Assembly (NCBI GenBank): GCA_002633025.1
Contig: NMRB01001373.1
Location: 129,006 to 193,005 of the forward strand
From: Notospermus geniculatus
Taxonomy: Eukaryota; Nemertea; Pilidiophora; Heteronemertea; Lineidae
DNA: 64,000 nucleotides
Direction of reading: 5' to 3'
The translations under genes and the position numbers were made by a program. Below the pieces are notes generated by a model that was given only the letters and a program-made list of their open reading frames with translations, did no database searches and was not told the origin of the DNA. Numbering within the stretch: the first letter of the stretch is position 1; each line of letters starts with the position of its first letter. Positions 37,001 through 49,200 of the stretch are shown here, piece by piece.

Positions 37001-39908
37001 GATGACTCTCACCTCAGAGCTGGTGCAGTACATGTTACATACAGAGCAGAATGTCAGCTTCTTTCCAGAGGATTCTTTGCCCTTGCCGGTTTCCTCCTAC
37101 AACAAAAACAATCCAAAAATCAACCCCGGACCATCGCCAAATCATTGGCGATATCCTAGATTGGTAACTAGCCACACTATGTGACATTTCTCTCAGATTC
37201 CCAAACCAAAGCCTTTCAAAAATCATGAATTATGAAATTTGCATCCCGGCAAGAGCCCTTCTAATTCCATCATTTCCCACTCTGAAATTTTGTTAAGATA
37301 GGATTATTTAGTGATGAGCAGTATCAGAGTCTTCCAACTTTACCCTTGTACTCACCATTTCAGAATATTCCAACCTTACCCTAGTACTCACCTCTTTCTT
37401 AACTTTTTCTGCTTTGTTCCTACTAGCATCTTTCTTTCTTGCCTCTTCCTTTCTTCTCGCCTCTTCTTTCTGTTTTTCTGCCTCTTTCTTTTTCTCCTCT
37501 TCTTTCTTTTTCTTCTCTTCTTCACGCTTCTTTTCCTCTTTCTTTTTTTCCTCTTTCTTTTTCTCCTCTTCTTTCTTTTTCTTTTCTTCTTCACGCTTCT
37601 TTTCTTCTTTCTTTTTCTCCTCTTCTTTCTTTTTCTTCTCTTCTTCACGTTTCTTTTCCTCTTTCTTTTTCTCCTCTTCTTTCTTCCTCTTCTCTTCTTC
37701 CCGCTTCTTCTCCTCTCTCTTTTTCTCCTCCTCCTTCTTCCTTTTCTCTTCCTCTCGTTTCTGTAAAGTGATGTACCACGGGAGTAAATTTCATTTCAGA
37801 TCAGTTTAGAGCAAGAACTGGCAAAAATGCACCAGAAATGGAACCCTTGTCATGACCTCTCATTCAATCATGAGTCCATTCGTAACACTGCACAACTCAT
37901 CTCATCAATCGGACCACAACGAACCTTTTCCTCTCTCTTTCGTTCCTCCTCTTTCTTCTTTTCCTCTTTCTTCCGCTCTTCTTCTCGCTTCTTCTTTTCT
38001 TCTTCACGCTTCTTTTTCTCTTCTTCTCTTTTCTTTTTCTCTTCTTCTCTTTTCTTTAGAAACAGAATTGAGAGCACAGTTTACTTATTGCACTTCTTTT
38101 CTAAAATAACAGAACTAATCACACAATTTTTTACACAGCACAACACACTACAAATAGACATCAGCGAGGACACGTCTCGCGCCCCTCCACCTTTGGCAAT
38201 GCTTAAGAAATCACACAAACTTTTTCCTCTTTCTTCCTCTCCTCTTCTTTACGTTTTCTCTCTGCATCTCTCCTTTTCCTCTCCGCCTCTTCCTCCTTTT
38301 TACGTCTCTCCTCTTCCTTCCTCCTTTCTTCTTCCTCAGCTTTCCTTTTCTCTTCTAATGCCCAAATCTCTGCGATTTCATTCTCATCAGTAGCAATACT
38401 TAGCCCAACCTGAGAAAGGAAGAGACAATTCATGTTGGTTGTAATCAAGTATGAGGAAATATACAAGTTCTTTTTCCGACAAATTGGCAAAGGCCATGAA
38501 AGATTTAAAAGAACAAGTAATCTAGCATACCTCTTCAGGGCCATCCTCCTCCTCATCTATCTCCAGCACATCACCCGGACTTTCATCTTGTTCGACATCA
38601 TCTAACACTACGAACTGCCCATCGAAGGAAGACCCATCCTGCCCTTCGGATTCATGGTCAGACCCCCGAAATTCATCATCTCCCTCATTGATGATTGCTT
38701 CATCCAAAAGATCAAATTCCTCGTCACCCATCATGATAGACTCGTGCTTTGCATTGAGAACTTCTGAAACAAGGAAAAGATGGTCTCTGTGCTACACGGC
38801 TTAAGAGTGGAGGAATTAAGTGATGAAATTATCACACACGTACGAAGCATTGCTGCAATGTTTGAGGAAGTGGAAGTTTGGTAGTCAAGAAAAATATTTT
38901 CAAAGCCTGCAAAATCTCAATTCAAAGGACCTCAATTAGTTAATCTTCAGATCAAATATTACCGTCTAGTTTATCTTCAAAGTTAGCTTTCTCCAACCCT
39001 TGGACAAGAGTTCTATGATCAGCGCCTCGGGTGCCACAAGCTCTGGAGAGTGCCATTAGGTCTTTCTCAGTCATTTTTGTCAAGTACAGCCGTTTGATGA
39101 GGAGTGCTTTGTTCCCCGTTACAGAGGCTCCAAGTTTCTTTAAGCTGGCCTTCAAATTATCGACCGAGCGCATTGCAAGTTCTTCTAGCTCTGGAAAAAG
39201 TACAAGTGAAAATAAACTGATAGCCTACATGTAGCTACGGCTGTGCATCGAAAGTGTTACTCCCATTTGTAGACTGACCAATCAGACCATGGAGGAATTA
39301 TAAAACCTCCATGATCAAATGCAATTGATGCCTGCTTCTGATCAGATGGGTCAAGTCAACAGATAGCTAAGGCTATAATATGCCTGGCATGTGGGATAGC
39401 GCCCTAATGGGCATGAATGACGGGAGGCGCACACAGCAGCATCATTCATTCATAGTCGACTGGTGGTCGAGCGAGGCTTGTGTGTGACTTGAGCACAAGA
39501 GGTTGTTCGGGTAAGCCCTAGGTAGGGGAGGCATACACAGCCACAGACACTAGACAGTAGCTAGTAGCTACAGCGATGGAATAAGGCCCTAAGGAAGCTG
39601 CAACTTAACAACAACCAACACAGAGAGAAACATGTTGATAAATCTGGCGGCGCAAACAATAAATCAGGGGACACACTGACATACAGAAACACCAGCAGAT
39701 GTTACACCACACCAGCATGAATTTGTTTGGTCTGTGTAGTGTGTGTGCATCATCATGCATGCAGTGCAGTGCATAGCAGTGCGTGCATAAACAAACAGGA
39801 TGCGCGTTGAAGAACGAATTCTTTGCTTCCAGACGCACTCACTGGACCGAACTTATATTTCAATGATGGAAAAATTGGTTTTCGAATATATTAACCTGAT
39901 TTCGTCAT
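25015..39908 (-). CDS. SAP - E/K helix - 3x U1-type C2H2 - RG/Q-rich - 2x CCHC nuclear nucleic-acid-binding protein
   Basis: Twenty coding exons, 5' to 3': 39896-39908, 38963-39190, 38531-38763, 38221-38409, 37925-38053, 37392-37760, 37013-37096, 36100-36261, 35805-35873, 34221-34245, 30141-30203, 29848-29993, 29440-29587, 28544-29251, 27558-28423, 27310-27426, 26213-26323, 26065-26127, 25541-25783, 25015-25320. All junctions keep phase and total 1423 codons plus stop. Domains: SAP about residues 9-43 (LKASLKKLGASVTGNKALL); acidic 81-158; E/K-rich helix about 175-387. Three C-x2-C-x12-H-x5-H fingers sit at about 404-426, 468-490 and 543-565. R/G/D-rich disorder spans about 620-1144. CCHC knuckles are CYNCDNYGHRARNC (about 1159-1172) and CYVCNILGHLARDC (about 1190-1203), followed by a poly-Q/N tract and a GM-rich tail. 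SAP and matrin-type fingers suggest nuclear matrix or pre-mRNA association; the exact role is unknown. Weakest links are the first exon and the 25-nt exon. Two adjacent genes split in the 30.2-35.8 kb gap remain possible. Confidence 0.7.
25361..25532. mobile_element. MITE, GGGGCGGATCCAGGATTTC family (copy 1, intronic)
   Basis: The left end aggcggatccacgatttcgg and the right end ggatccgagcctg match the better preserved copy at 55831-55974. It ends 8 bp from the donor of exon 25541-25783, inside the SAP/zinc-finger gene. Confidence 0.7.
27004..27256 (+). mobile_element. tRNA-derived SINE with (ATT)n tail
   Basis: The head 27004-27080 has an A-box (tggcataatggttaggg) and a B-box (gggttcgatccc). 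The body ends with agcgcttagagagcg...gcgctatataagaa, a conserved SINE 3' domain of marine invertebrates, and an ATT repeat tail. It is inserted antisense in an intron of the SAP/zinc-finger gene. Confidence 0.85.
30316..31281. repeat. Minisatellite, 37-bp unit
   Basis: About 20 degenerate units of the form tcagttagtacttctgaaat + gatccttcatttgaagt, interrupted at about 30590-30770 by unrelated sequence. It lies in the large intron between exons 34221-34245 and 30141-30203. Confidence 0.9.
31632..31990. repeat. Minisatellite, 44-bp unit
   Basis: Eight or so units containing gacatctgttgccattccga + agcttggttcacatggcctg. ORFs on both strands here are repeat artefacts. Confidence 0.9.
32400..32470 (+). 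repeat. tRNA-like SINE fragment (GGTTCGATCC)
   Basis: agggttcgtgggttcagggttcgatcctgg followed by gtctttcacctt. The same words recur at 63958-64000, so this is a dispersed element with a B-box-like core. Confidence 0.5.
32855..33195. repeat. Degenerate tandem repeat, about 125-bp unit
   Basis: Three diverged units share cagcaggttcacctcaaact and aaatggcttgtcttgtt. The plus-strand 234-codon ORF across it shows no domain and follows the repeat. Unassigned non-coding intronic repeat is the likelier reading. Confidence 0.6.
33605..33730 (-). mobile_element. SINE tail fragment (AGCGCTT...GAGACTG type)
   Basis: gagcgctttccgctataata + cagtctcaaagc matches, in the same orientation, the 36395 and 46950 copies. 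It is the 3' domain of a tRNA-derived SINE on the minus strand; the head is not recognisable. Confidence 0.5.
36395..36600 (-). mobile_element. SINE, minus orientation
   Basis: Begins with gcacttttccactgtaatac + agtctcaaggcgctt, the inverted SINE 3' domain. A degraded tRNA-like head lies near 36500-36530 (gaatcaaacccactgc). Confidence 0.55.
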
Positions 39909-40084
39909 CGTGAACCCCTTTTATTGCGGAAAAATAGTTAATAAGTGACAGAAAAGTCGCACAATCGCCTCATCTGCGAGTTCGTTTATTCTCGATTCTG
40001 GCTTGTGCCGCACAATCAAACTCGTCCCCAGTGGGTTTACGTTCCTACAACACCACTGGAAAGGGCTGACGACTTCAGGAATAC

Positions 40085-40097
40085 TGCGCATGCGCGA
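40085..40097. promoter_or_regulatory. Candidate NRF1 site upstream of the SAP/zinc-finger gene
   Basis: The palindromic core tgcgcatgcgcg matches the NRF1 consensus. It lies about 180 bp upstream of the proposed ATG at 39908, in a locally CpG-containing stretch, which suits a housekeeping TATA-less promoter. Confidence 0.5.
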
Positions 40098-40620
40098 TAT
40101 ACTAATTTATGAGGCGAATCACACTGAGCTGGCACCCGCGGCATGATGTTTCCAACTAAACTATTCGTTTGAAATTGCTCTAATACTCAAACAACTTCGT
40201 GTTTTGGGTGTATTATATGACTCTTTAGGCATATATGATATTTTTCAGTCATCGAAGAACGAAATATTGTGGGAAACAGACATTTTGGCACGCTGCCAGC
40301 GGTTGACCAGAAATCTTGGTCAGGTCGCAGCCCTTTCCAGAGATATCCTCGGATGAGGTAGATCTGGGTACGAGATTGCCGCACAATCGGAACTGTGATG
40401 TGACGTCACTGACGACTGCAATTCTATTTTTAGCCCGTACCCACGTGTTGTCACCAGCTTGCACTGGCTTCTCTGCTTTGCCCTGTACTTGGAGGAACTA
40501 ATTCCACCAAGCTCTATGACTTTCTTTATCCCTTTCACGTTTTTCGAGGAATGAAGAATTTTTATGATATGATGATTTTGGCATCCAGCAGCAAGGTTTC
40601 AATTGGGCTGGAGTGGGCAG

Positions 40621-40832
40621 TTAAAGGAGCACGGTATTGCCACTTTTTCTCGACAGCCGGCGCCACCGCGCCACTCTCCAACCCAAGGGTTTGACTACGT
40701 CTCGGCGAATGACCCGATTTACTGCGTACATTTTTTAATGCATTTTTGTAGTTCGTCTTACTGCCGCTAGGTGGCTTCCTCTACGTCGGCAGTCAAATAA
40801 CGCATTTGAGATCCAATACCGTGCTCCTTTAA
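40621..40832. mobile_element. TTAA-bounded MITE
   Basis: Termini ttaaaggagcacggtattg and caataccgtgctcctttaa are exact inverted repeats. TTAA at both ends fits piggyBac-type target duplication. The interior word ctgccgctaggtggc recurs inverted near 9040. Confidence 0.8.
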
Positions 40833-41450
40833 CCTGTGTACTACAAATACAGAATAACTTTATGGATGAAAGTTGTTTTTCTCTTGAAGATTCACTTTCA
40901 TTTTAAGATGAAATTGGTCACATCACAGAATCAACAACAAAAGCAGAACTACATCAAAATTTCACTTTATATTCTGATGAAAAACCACGGTGCCAGCAAC
41001 ATTATATAACACAAAAATATCGAAAATAAATACTCTAATCATAGTTATGAATTATAATACAATGGACGGTTGAAGATTTACAAATCTAAAGCTAGCAGCA
41101 CACGTACTTCACCATTTTTGTTGCTCTACGGGCAATTTTCCTGCTCGCCACAAAAATGGCCAAGTGTGCGATGGCCGGCAATGACCACTCACCACGGAAC
41201 TTCTTTGGTTACCACGAGTTGCCACAAATTGCAGAATCAAACCGGTTTGATTTCTCACTACGAAAATTGCTCGTCGTTGCCAGTTGTGGTGATGTGTGTG
41301 CCATCGATAGCACAGGACACTAGTAAGTGGTGATGTCTGCTGTGAACTGGCAACCGCCCCCAAAATTGCCTACCACAAATATTGCCTGTATGAGCAACGA
41401 AAATGGTGCACGTGCTGCTAGCTTTAAGTTCAAGTCAACATTTAGTCAAT

Positions 41451-41570
41451 AGGGAGGTTTCGCAAGCGCCCGGTTAGGCCCTACGACGACGTTTATCTAT
41501 TGTGTGGGTATACCCAAACAATAGATAAACATCATCGTGTGGCCTAACCGGGCGCTTGCGAAACCTCCCT
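41451..41570. mobile_element. Palindromic MITE, copy 2 of the 8901-9018 family
   Basis: agggaggtttcgcaagcgcc and ggcgcttgcgaaacctccct flank a near-complete palindrome whose arms are slightly more diverged than those of copy 1. Confidence 0.85.
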
Positions 41571-41849
41571 ATTACCGTAATTTACTTATTCAATGTTAAT
41601 TTGGCTTGATCACAGTTATCTTATGAACAAATATCACTTCGGGAAACACTATCATTGCTTATCATTGAATGGTACTCTGCAATATTTTTGCTGCATAGGA
41701 GGAAACCTCATCCTGTCTCCCATCTCCCAACAAAGCCACGGCTTGGGGCCAGCACTATTCCGTGACCTCATGAGCAGCAATGTACCGTAATTGTTATGGC
41801 GCCACATGCAAATGGACAACATGATCTCATTACAGTATAAATTGTAGTT

Positions 41850-42667
41850 TATATCGGGTGGGCCAAAAAAACCGCATCGAACTTCAAATCTTGATTTCTC
41901 AACAACTGTCCATTATAATACAATGAAATTTGGTACCATATCATTTAAAGATGTTTTGTTTAACCTGTGAAATTTCTGCATCGATACCTTTGGTATTAGG
42001 CCCGTATCACTCATTTTAAAAATAATGGTAAAAAAATGCGATTCCGGAATCCGATGAGAAACAGGTGGATGAAAACTTCCCGAAATTTAAATTTCCATTT
42101 CCTACAAACGCTTTACTACAACTCAATGAAATTTCGCCTAACACTGCTCCATGATATTGCCTCTAAGACGTGAAAGTGTCAGCGCAATAACTTCAATATC
42201 TACGCTATGGCGCTGGTTACTATAACGCCATATTGGAATCGAGCATTGCAAAGTTTCACCATTGTCTCTTAAAATATGATGAATGATTACTATGGTTTTT
42301 ACATTTGGTGCCACAGTCTTAATACCAAAGATAATGTGCTGAAACTTTCACATTGTAGAAACACAGCCACGGAACAGTATTGAGTGAATTTTCATTGGGT
42401 TATAACGAATAGTTATCGAGAAACAGAAATTTGAAGTTTGGGACGGTTTTTTTCGTATCTTATTGGATTCCGGAATTACATATATTTACAGCGATTTTTA
42501 TATTGAGTGGTACGGTCTTAATACGAAAGGTATCAACGCAAAAATTTAACACGTTAAACAAAACATCCCTAAATGATACGGTACCAAATTTCATTGAATT
42601 ATAATAGACAGTTGTTGAGAAATCAAGATTTGAAGTTCGATGCGTTTTTTTTGGCCCACCCGATATA
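41850..42667. mobile_element. Foldback element, about 818 bp, TATATCGGGTGGGCCAAAA termini
   Basis: tatatcgggtgggccaaaaa at the left is mirrored by tttttggcccacccgatata. The arms continue for more than 150 bp, with aacttcaaatcttgatttct / agaaatcaagatttgaagtt. No ORF of note. Confidence 0.85.
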
Positions 42668-43211
42668 TGGAATAAAGTTTGGGATTGGTAAACGCAATAA
42701 AAAACACCCTGAAATCAATTAACAGAGGCACATGACATGTAAAGAATTCCCTCAAAATCTAAAAGATAAGCCGTCCTTTGAAGAATGTACGTACCGGTAC
42801 ACTCTGATTGAAGAGTCAAGAATGGAAACAAAACTCGTTGGGAATATCGTTACTTGAAACCCTGAGACCTTTAAACAACTTTGCTATAAAAAGTTTGTCA
42901 CTTACGTCATATGTGACCTGTCACAGCAAAACACGTCTTAAATCGCACAAGATATGAACCAGGATGAACCAAAATAACTCTCAGAGATAAAGGAAGAAAT
43001 GTAGGCCCTAATCACTCAGATTTTACAAAAGACAGACAATAAGCCTAGGCCTACTGAAATTGAAAATGTTAGTCTCAACCTGCCAACTTCAGAGCGACTT
43101 AGCACTGGTTTTGTGGTGACGGGTCACAATATTCTGCATTAAATCATGGATTGGAATTCAGACCTGTCGTAGACGACACTGAATTCAAAGACAAAACTCC
43201 CCCAATAAGTC

Positions 43212-46200
43212 CTAAGAATCAGTTTTCCCATGGAATTTTTTCTTCAGGTTCTTAAATGCATCAGGTAACTTGCCACTAGATGGCAGTTTAGCGACGTTTA
43301 TCTCGTACTGGGCGGCCAACGTGTGGAGATCGCGATCAGAGAAGTCTTTCATCCTCTTCTGGATCGTATCTTCGAAGTCGGGTGATGACTCAAACTCATA
43401 AAAGTAGTCCTTGAAGATGCGGAGTTGATCTATCACTCGGGCGATGGACCTGGAAATTGTGAAGACAAAGAAATGTTTAGATCTGTCAAAATCATCATGG
43501 TTTTTACAGGTTCAACAACATACATTATGACCTAGAGTACAGGGCAAATGTTGTATTGGGGACACCCTCCCTGAACCTTCTGCATCCGCACTAGGGGCTT
43601 ACCTCATTTTTGTCCATTTGTACATGCCATTTGCCAATGTGAATCCTCCGATCTCTAAGTGTTGGATATGAAGTAGAAACAACAAAATAGATGGAATCGT
43701 TGGACCAAGTTTGGCCTCTGGATTCTGTAGGAGGCACATGTCGTCCTTTTTCAGGTAGTCCTGGAAGAGATCATTCAGGTCAGTAAAATTCCTGCATGAA
43801 ATTTGTCCTCATGTGTGGTATGTGATAGGATTTAGGTCCAACTGTGATCCACCAGGTGCAAGGTGGAATAGAGTCATTTCTCACCTTGACACGGGCCAAG
43901 TCTTCCATGACTGCAACAGACTTTGATGGTAAATTTTTCCAAACTGGTAGCTGTCTCACTATGTAGTTCTCCAGTGCATCGATTATAGAAATCGCCGTGG
44001 CATAGTTTCTCATATCGAGACACATTTTGGCAGTGTAGATAAATTTCGTCAGGATGTTCAGCTGGACCTGAAGAAGTAAAACGATCGCTAAATGCGGTGT
44101 TCATGAAGTTGATATTCATTTCGGTGACTGCAAAAGACCTGCAACACATGGATGATCAGGCCACTAAGTTCACAAAGGCCTCATTAGGTACAAGTCTCCC
44201 CAAAAAGTACGGTAGTTCAGCATTCTTTCGTCCAGTCGAGGAACGAGGGAAGACAATGGCAAGTCTGTTTTTGACGCAGGCAGAAAAGTCACGGGTAAAG
44301 AACAAACCTTGGTTGAATTACAACAAAGAATCTCGGCAGCCACCCAGTGAGTCAGATGATGCCCATGCTCAATCATTTTCTGGATACAGTTCCTCAGGTT
44401 CTCATCTCCGACAAATAGCGACTTCTCCATTGGACCATCCCAAACGTTTAGACGCCTGCAAGATATGACCAAAGCTAGATTGATTAGCTTACGACAAGTA
44501 TCTTCCATCAGAATTTACCTCTCTTACCATGAAACTGCCTACAACAATTTCACAGGTGTTGGAAAAATATGGACTCTGGATCACCGGATTCCTGGATCAA
44601 GCTCCAATTTCCAACATACTTTCTCTTCTCCTGTATGAGGTTCCTTAGGTATCATACGGGTAGTTCTAAATGAACATTTTTTGCAACGGCCCAAGCTCTC
44701 TTCATCATTTCCCAATTCCAAGCCGTCAGATATCACACTACATGTACATGTATTACGTGCAAGCATCATGGCATGGAGTGCATTATACTACGTGTATATA
44801 CAATGCATGTCAGCATTTCCAAAAGGTACATCACACAAATTCATACTTCCTCATCACTCATGAGGAATGGAAATATTCTGTAGGTTCATCTTGCCCCATT
44901 GCATTGGTTCCAAACAAGCATTTTCCATATTGCATAAGTGAGGAAGTATGAATTGGATTGAGAAAGATGCTGAAACATGTCCTCAATAGAAAGGTGTCTG
45001 CCTAATGAAGGTGTTCGTTCACTCAGGGAAGTTCCATTTGAAGCCCAGAAAAAGGTTAAATGAAGCCTCTCAGAGCCAATTCATACTTCCTCGCTCAGTT
45101 ATCCTATCACATTAGTTACAAACAACAAACACATTTTCCAAATTGCATGGTTGGCAGGAAGTATGAATTGGTCTCTGGACAATTAGAATAGCAGTAGAAA
45201 AGTATTTTCAAAGCTTCGAAGCAGTTATGTGTGTTTTAATTCAGACACACAAAAGCTGAATGAATTGGCAAGCTTTATAAACGTTAAGGCAGATCATCTA
45301 AGAAACTTAGTCATAATATTAACCTTGTAGGTAGAAATGGTAATCTGTAAGAAAGTACAGATAATGATTGTTTAAAGAAATTGAAGCAAGATTGTGGCTA
45401 TTGGCAGTTAATATTTCTGGCTGTTAAGGTCCGAGAGAGAAGATTTATGAGAGTAATAGGAGTGTTCTACCAGAAATTGCATCTCTTCATGTGAGTATTC
45501 TTATACTCTGGAAGAAGTTCCATGCTGAAATTTCAGAAGGTAGGGCAGTGCACCCTGCTTTAAGTGGTAATATGAGTTGGTTTGCAGGAATGAAAGACAG
45601 GGCATTTTCAACCTTTCAAAAAAGGCGGGACAATTCTTCTGCTGCAACGCTATCACTACACGTACTCACCCAGCGGATGAGGTCTTCTTTATTGCTGCAT
45701 CGCTGTTGAGCGAAGCCACGCCAATCCCCTGAGCCTTCGAATTCAGGAACATCACCGGATGTGTCTCACGATACAGCGTCTGCTCAATCAGCGTCAGCTG
45801 CTCGGCCAGTCTCTGGGATGAAAAGTCTGTCAGGGTGAAGGAATCTCCAGGACGGGAGAAGTTCGGCAGGTTGGCATCTCCCTCTGGTACCTTCTGTTTG
45901 GAGTACGCAATCACTTTGTTCTTCTGATTCTTCGCCTTGCCGAAAACCTGCTTCCACTACAATAAAACATTGAAATTGATGTACTGATGTGACACTTTCA
46001 TAAGGTACTTTCAGCTGGAGGGTCTCCAACGGAGAAGAGGTCTGACGTTGACAGGAGGAAGACCCAGGGAACGAGGTTGCCCCTGATGGGGCAATAAGAG
46101 GTTGAAATGCCTTTATTTCTTTGTTTGCAAGTATTCCAAGACCATTCTTACCTTTTTATTGGTTGGCTGTGATTCAGTTGCTGTGTGCTCCGTCTCGCTG

Positions 46201-49200
46201 GAATCCCGTGCACGAGAGGCAAAGCCTTTGCTGAAATCTTCATGACATCCGTCGCGACAATCCTCCAAAACTTGCAGGAAGGACTCCACATTTTTGTCTG
46301 TCCTTACCAGCTGTGAAAAGTTACAGAACAAATTTTTGATTATGAATCTATGGACAAGGTTGTCGAAATGGCAAGGAACATCCACCCCTGTCACTTCCAT
46401 AGTCATCAGTTGGATCACCCACCCCTGCTATGCCTTATTTTGAACGCGTGATTTGCGCAGCATTTTAAATGAATGAGTAACTCACCTTGTCTTCAACAAA
46501 ATCATCCAGCATTTTCTGCAACTCTTGCTCTGACCTGAAGTCGAGACTGTAAAAACCCTCCACCCAGTATTGAAGAAGATCAAGGGCACGCCGCTGGATT
46601 CGCAAATGGTTGTCCGTCTGCTGTTGGTCGCTGAAACGTACAAACCAAATTTATCTTTAGCTTTGAATATTTTCTGAATCGAAATCATCGCGTACACTCA
46701 TGGACAAAAGTAAATGGACACCAGTTTTTCTCAAAAACTAAACTAAGCAGAAATACGCATTGAAAGTACAAAAAGACTGAACAATATCTTTGTCTTTACC
46801 TGATGGCTGCGCTGTACTTGTTGATGATGAAGCTGAGAACTTCTTTGGCAGTTGTGAAATAACGGTAACAGTAGAAGAATTCATGGATGTATCCGCCGGA
46901 TAGACTCTCCCTGCAAAATAATAATGTGAAGATTTTTACAGAATGTGAAGCATTTATGAAGCACTTTCCACTGTGATCGAGTCCTCCTCAAGCGCTTTGC
47001 ATTATTACCCAAGTCCCTCCAAAACCCTTCCTGGGGAACTCAAGTTAACTTCATCCAAATAGATCAGTTGAAAGTATGAAAGTATGAAGTGGTGAGTAGG
47101 CCTGGGATTGAACCCATGACCTGTTATGGTAATAAGTCCGATGTTCAACCACTGCACACTGCGTTAGGAGCTAGAATGACGAATGCTGACCATTTTTGTC
47201 AATTTAGGTGGCGCTACAAGTTCTTTATCAATGTTTTGTTTTGAAAGGTGCCGATGTTTGTGAAAGTTGCCTAGATGTGCCTACATGTATATAACATGTT
47301 GATATCAGTAGAACAATGTGTCAACATAAGACTACCGGTACATGGATATGTAATTTGATTGTGATTCATGCAAACCTTAATGAAATGAATAGAACAGGAA
47401 CTTGAACTTAATTTCACACTATCGTTACCTGTAAATTTCATCAGGATAGAAGGACCTTTTTGTGCAAAAATAGAAAAAGAATTACAAATTTTTATTCTTC
47501 ATTTGTAATCCAAAATCTTAAAAGACTTAAAAGATTAGGCCTAACGAAGACAGTTACGTACTTAGCAAACAAATTAACAGTTAATCCCAAAGGAGTCCCA
47601 GCATGCAGCACCTGCAGTTCTCGACTGTTCTCCTGGCTTCTCTGACTCTGGTACTGAAGCATTAAGGTCAAGGACGCTGGATGAAGGTCAAGGCCAGATT
47701 GAAGGTCAACATGGGCAAGGGAGGCGAGGAGATTGCTGTCGATGCCCCATTGTTCAGCATAGAGCATCTGAAATTCAATGAAAAATCAAATTTATGTAGC
47801 ACTGAGCCATGTTGCAAACATAAAACTGCAGAGATGAGGTAGCACAGACATGGATGTGCTACCTCGGTGTGCTACCAGCTAAAGCAAATTTCACTGCTGA
47901 AAGTTTTTGATGATACAGACCTCCAGATGACGCCGAGCCAGTTCTAGGAACACCAACTTGCTGGTCATCTCCGTGATTTCTTTTGACACCTTGTTGAGAA
48001 TGTTTCTTTGATCAACCCCTAAAAATAGAATAAAATTTGTTGAGTGATTAGGGAGAAGAAAGAGGAGAATTTCACTGAGTATTTCATGATTTCAAGGAGT
48101 AGGCCTATCTTACTCTATACTCCTCCCATCCGAAGTCCTGTTACATACCTCCTTTTGATGACTTCCCACTCTCCATCATTTTCCGATGAAACTTCTGCGA
48201 TTTTTGCCTCATCTTGTTCTCCATCATCATCTGTTGATCGATTTCGGCAATCTTGGCCTCCACTGCTCCTCGGGCTCGGTTAAGTTGCTGAAATGATGAT
48301 AATAATGATTTATTCAAGTGCGCAGGCCTGATGATTACTGGGTGGAGGTGGGGGTGGGGGAGGAATGGCAAATTTGGTTTACTCACCAGTTCTTCTTCAA
48401 TGGCCTTTATATCAGGGTGGACCTGATCTTGCATCTCCAAGGCATAACATATCAAACTTGTCTTATTCAGTCTCGGGACGTCAGTGCTAGGCATCGGGTT
48501 GGACCCTTGACTAGAAACAGCGGTGCTGCTGTGAGAGGAAGTGCTATCATCCTGCATCGCCCTGTTTCGTCGAACCGGTTTCCTCCATTCATGAGAGCTA
48601 TCCCGGCGTACGATCGGCGCCTGGCCAATTGGACGCGGCATTTTGAAATTACCAGCTTCCTGACTAGCGGCCATGCTATCGGTTTCACTTTCCATCCGTT
48701 TCATCCTGTAACGCGTTGGCTCAGTACCATCAGAGACAGAGTCTGGCATCACCACATCACTGGACACAAGATTATCACTCCCACCGCAATTCAGGAAAAC
48801 ATCGGGCGGATTTTTCAATTTTGACACACTCAGTTCGTCCTGACTTTTAGACTTTTTTAATCGGCTGGTATTCATCTGGCTTATCCTTTGAGGTTTTGGA
48901 TCCAACAAATTTTCCTGACTTTGCGACCTGTGATGTTTTCGAGATACAGCGTCTGCTCCAGTCTCCAACAAATTCCCGGCAGATAAACTCCTATTTTTAT
49001 CCAAATTAGTCGTCTTTTTTCGTGCTCGACGTTTTCGTGTACGCAAGACCTCTGTATCTGTTGAGTCAGACGTTTCATATAACCTGCGATTTTGATTTTT
49101 GGCATGTGGGATATTGTTACCCAATGTGGACGGAAGGCCTCTACTGCTTGAATCATTCGACGGTGCCGAGTCTTGTGAAGATTGAACGTCCTCCATCCCA

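Noticed and set aside
37311-38393. Ser/Phe/Leu-rich ORFs on the plus strand
   Set aside because: They are antisense shadows of the GAA/GAG/AAG repeats that encode the E/K helix on the minus strand.
47612-47767. Shorter v-KIND exon ending at CTGCAG|GTGCTG
   Set aside because: That donor exits in phase 0 and breaks the next exon. The donor at 47562 exits in phase 2 and restores the RasGEF-N start (HAGTPLGLTVNLFAK).
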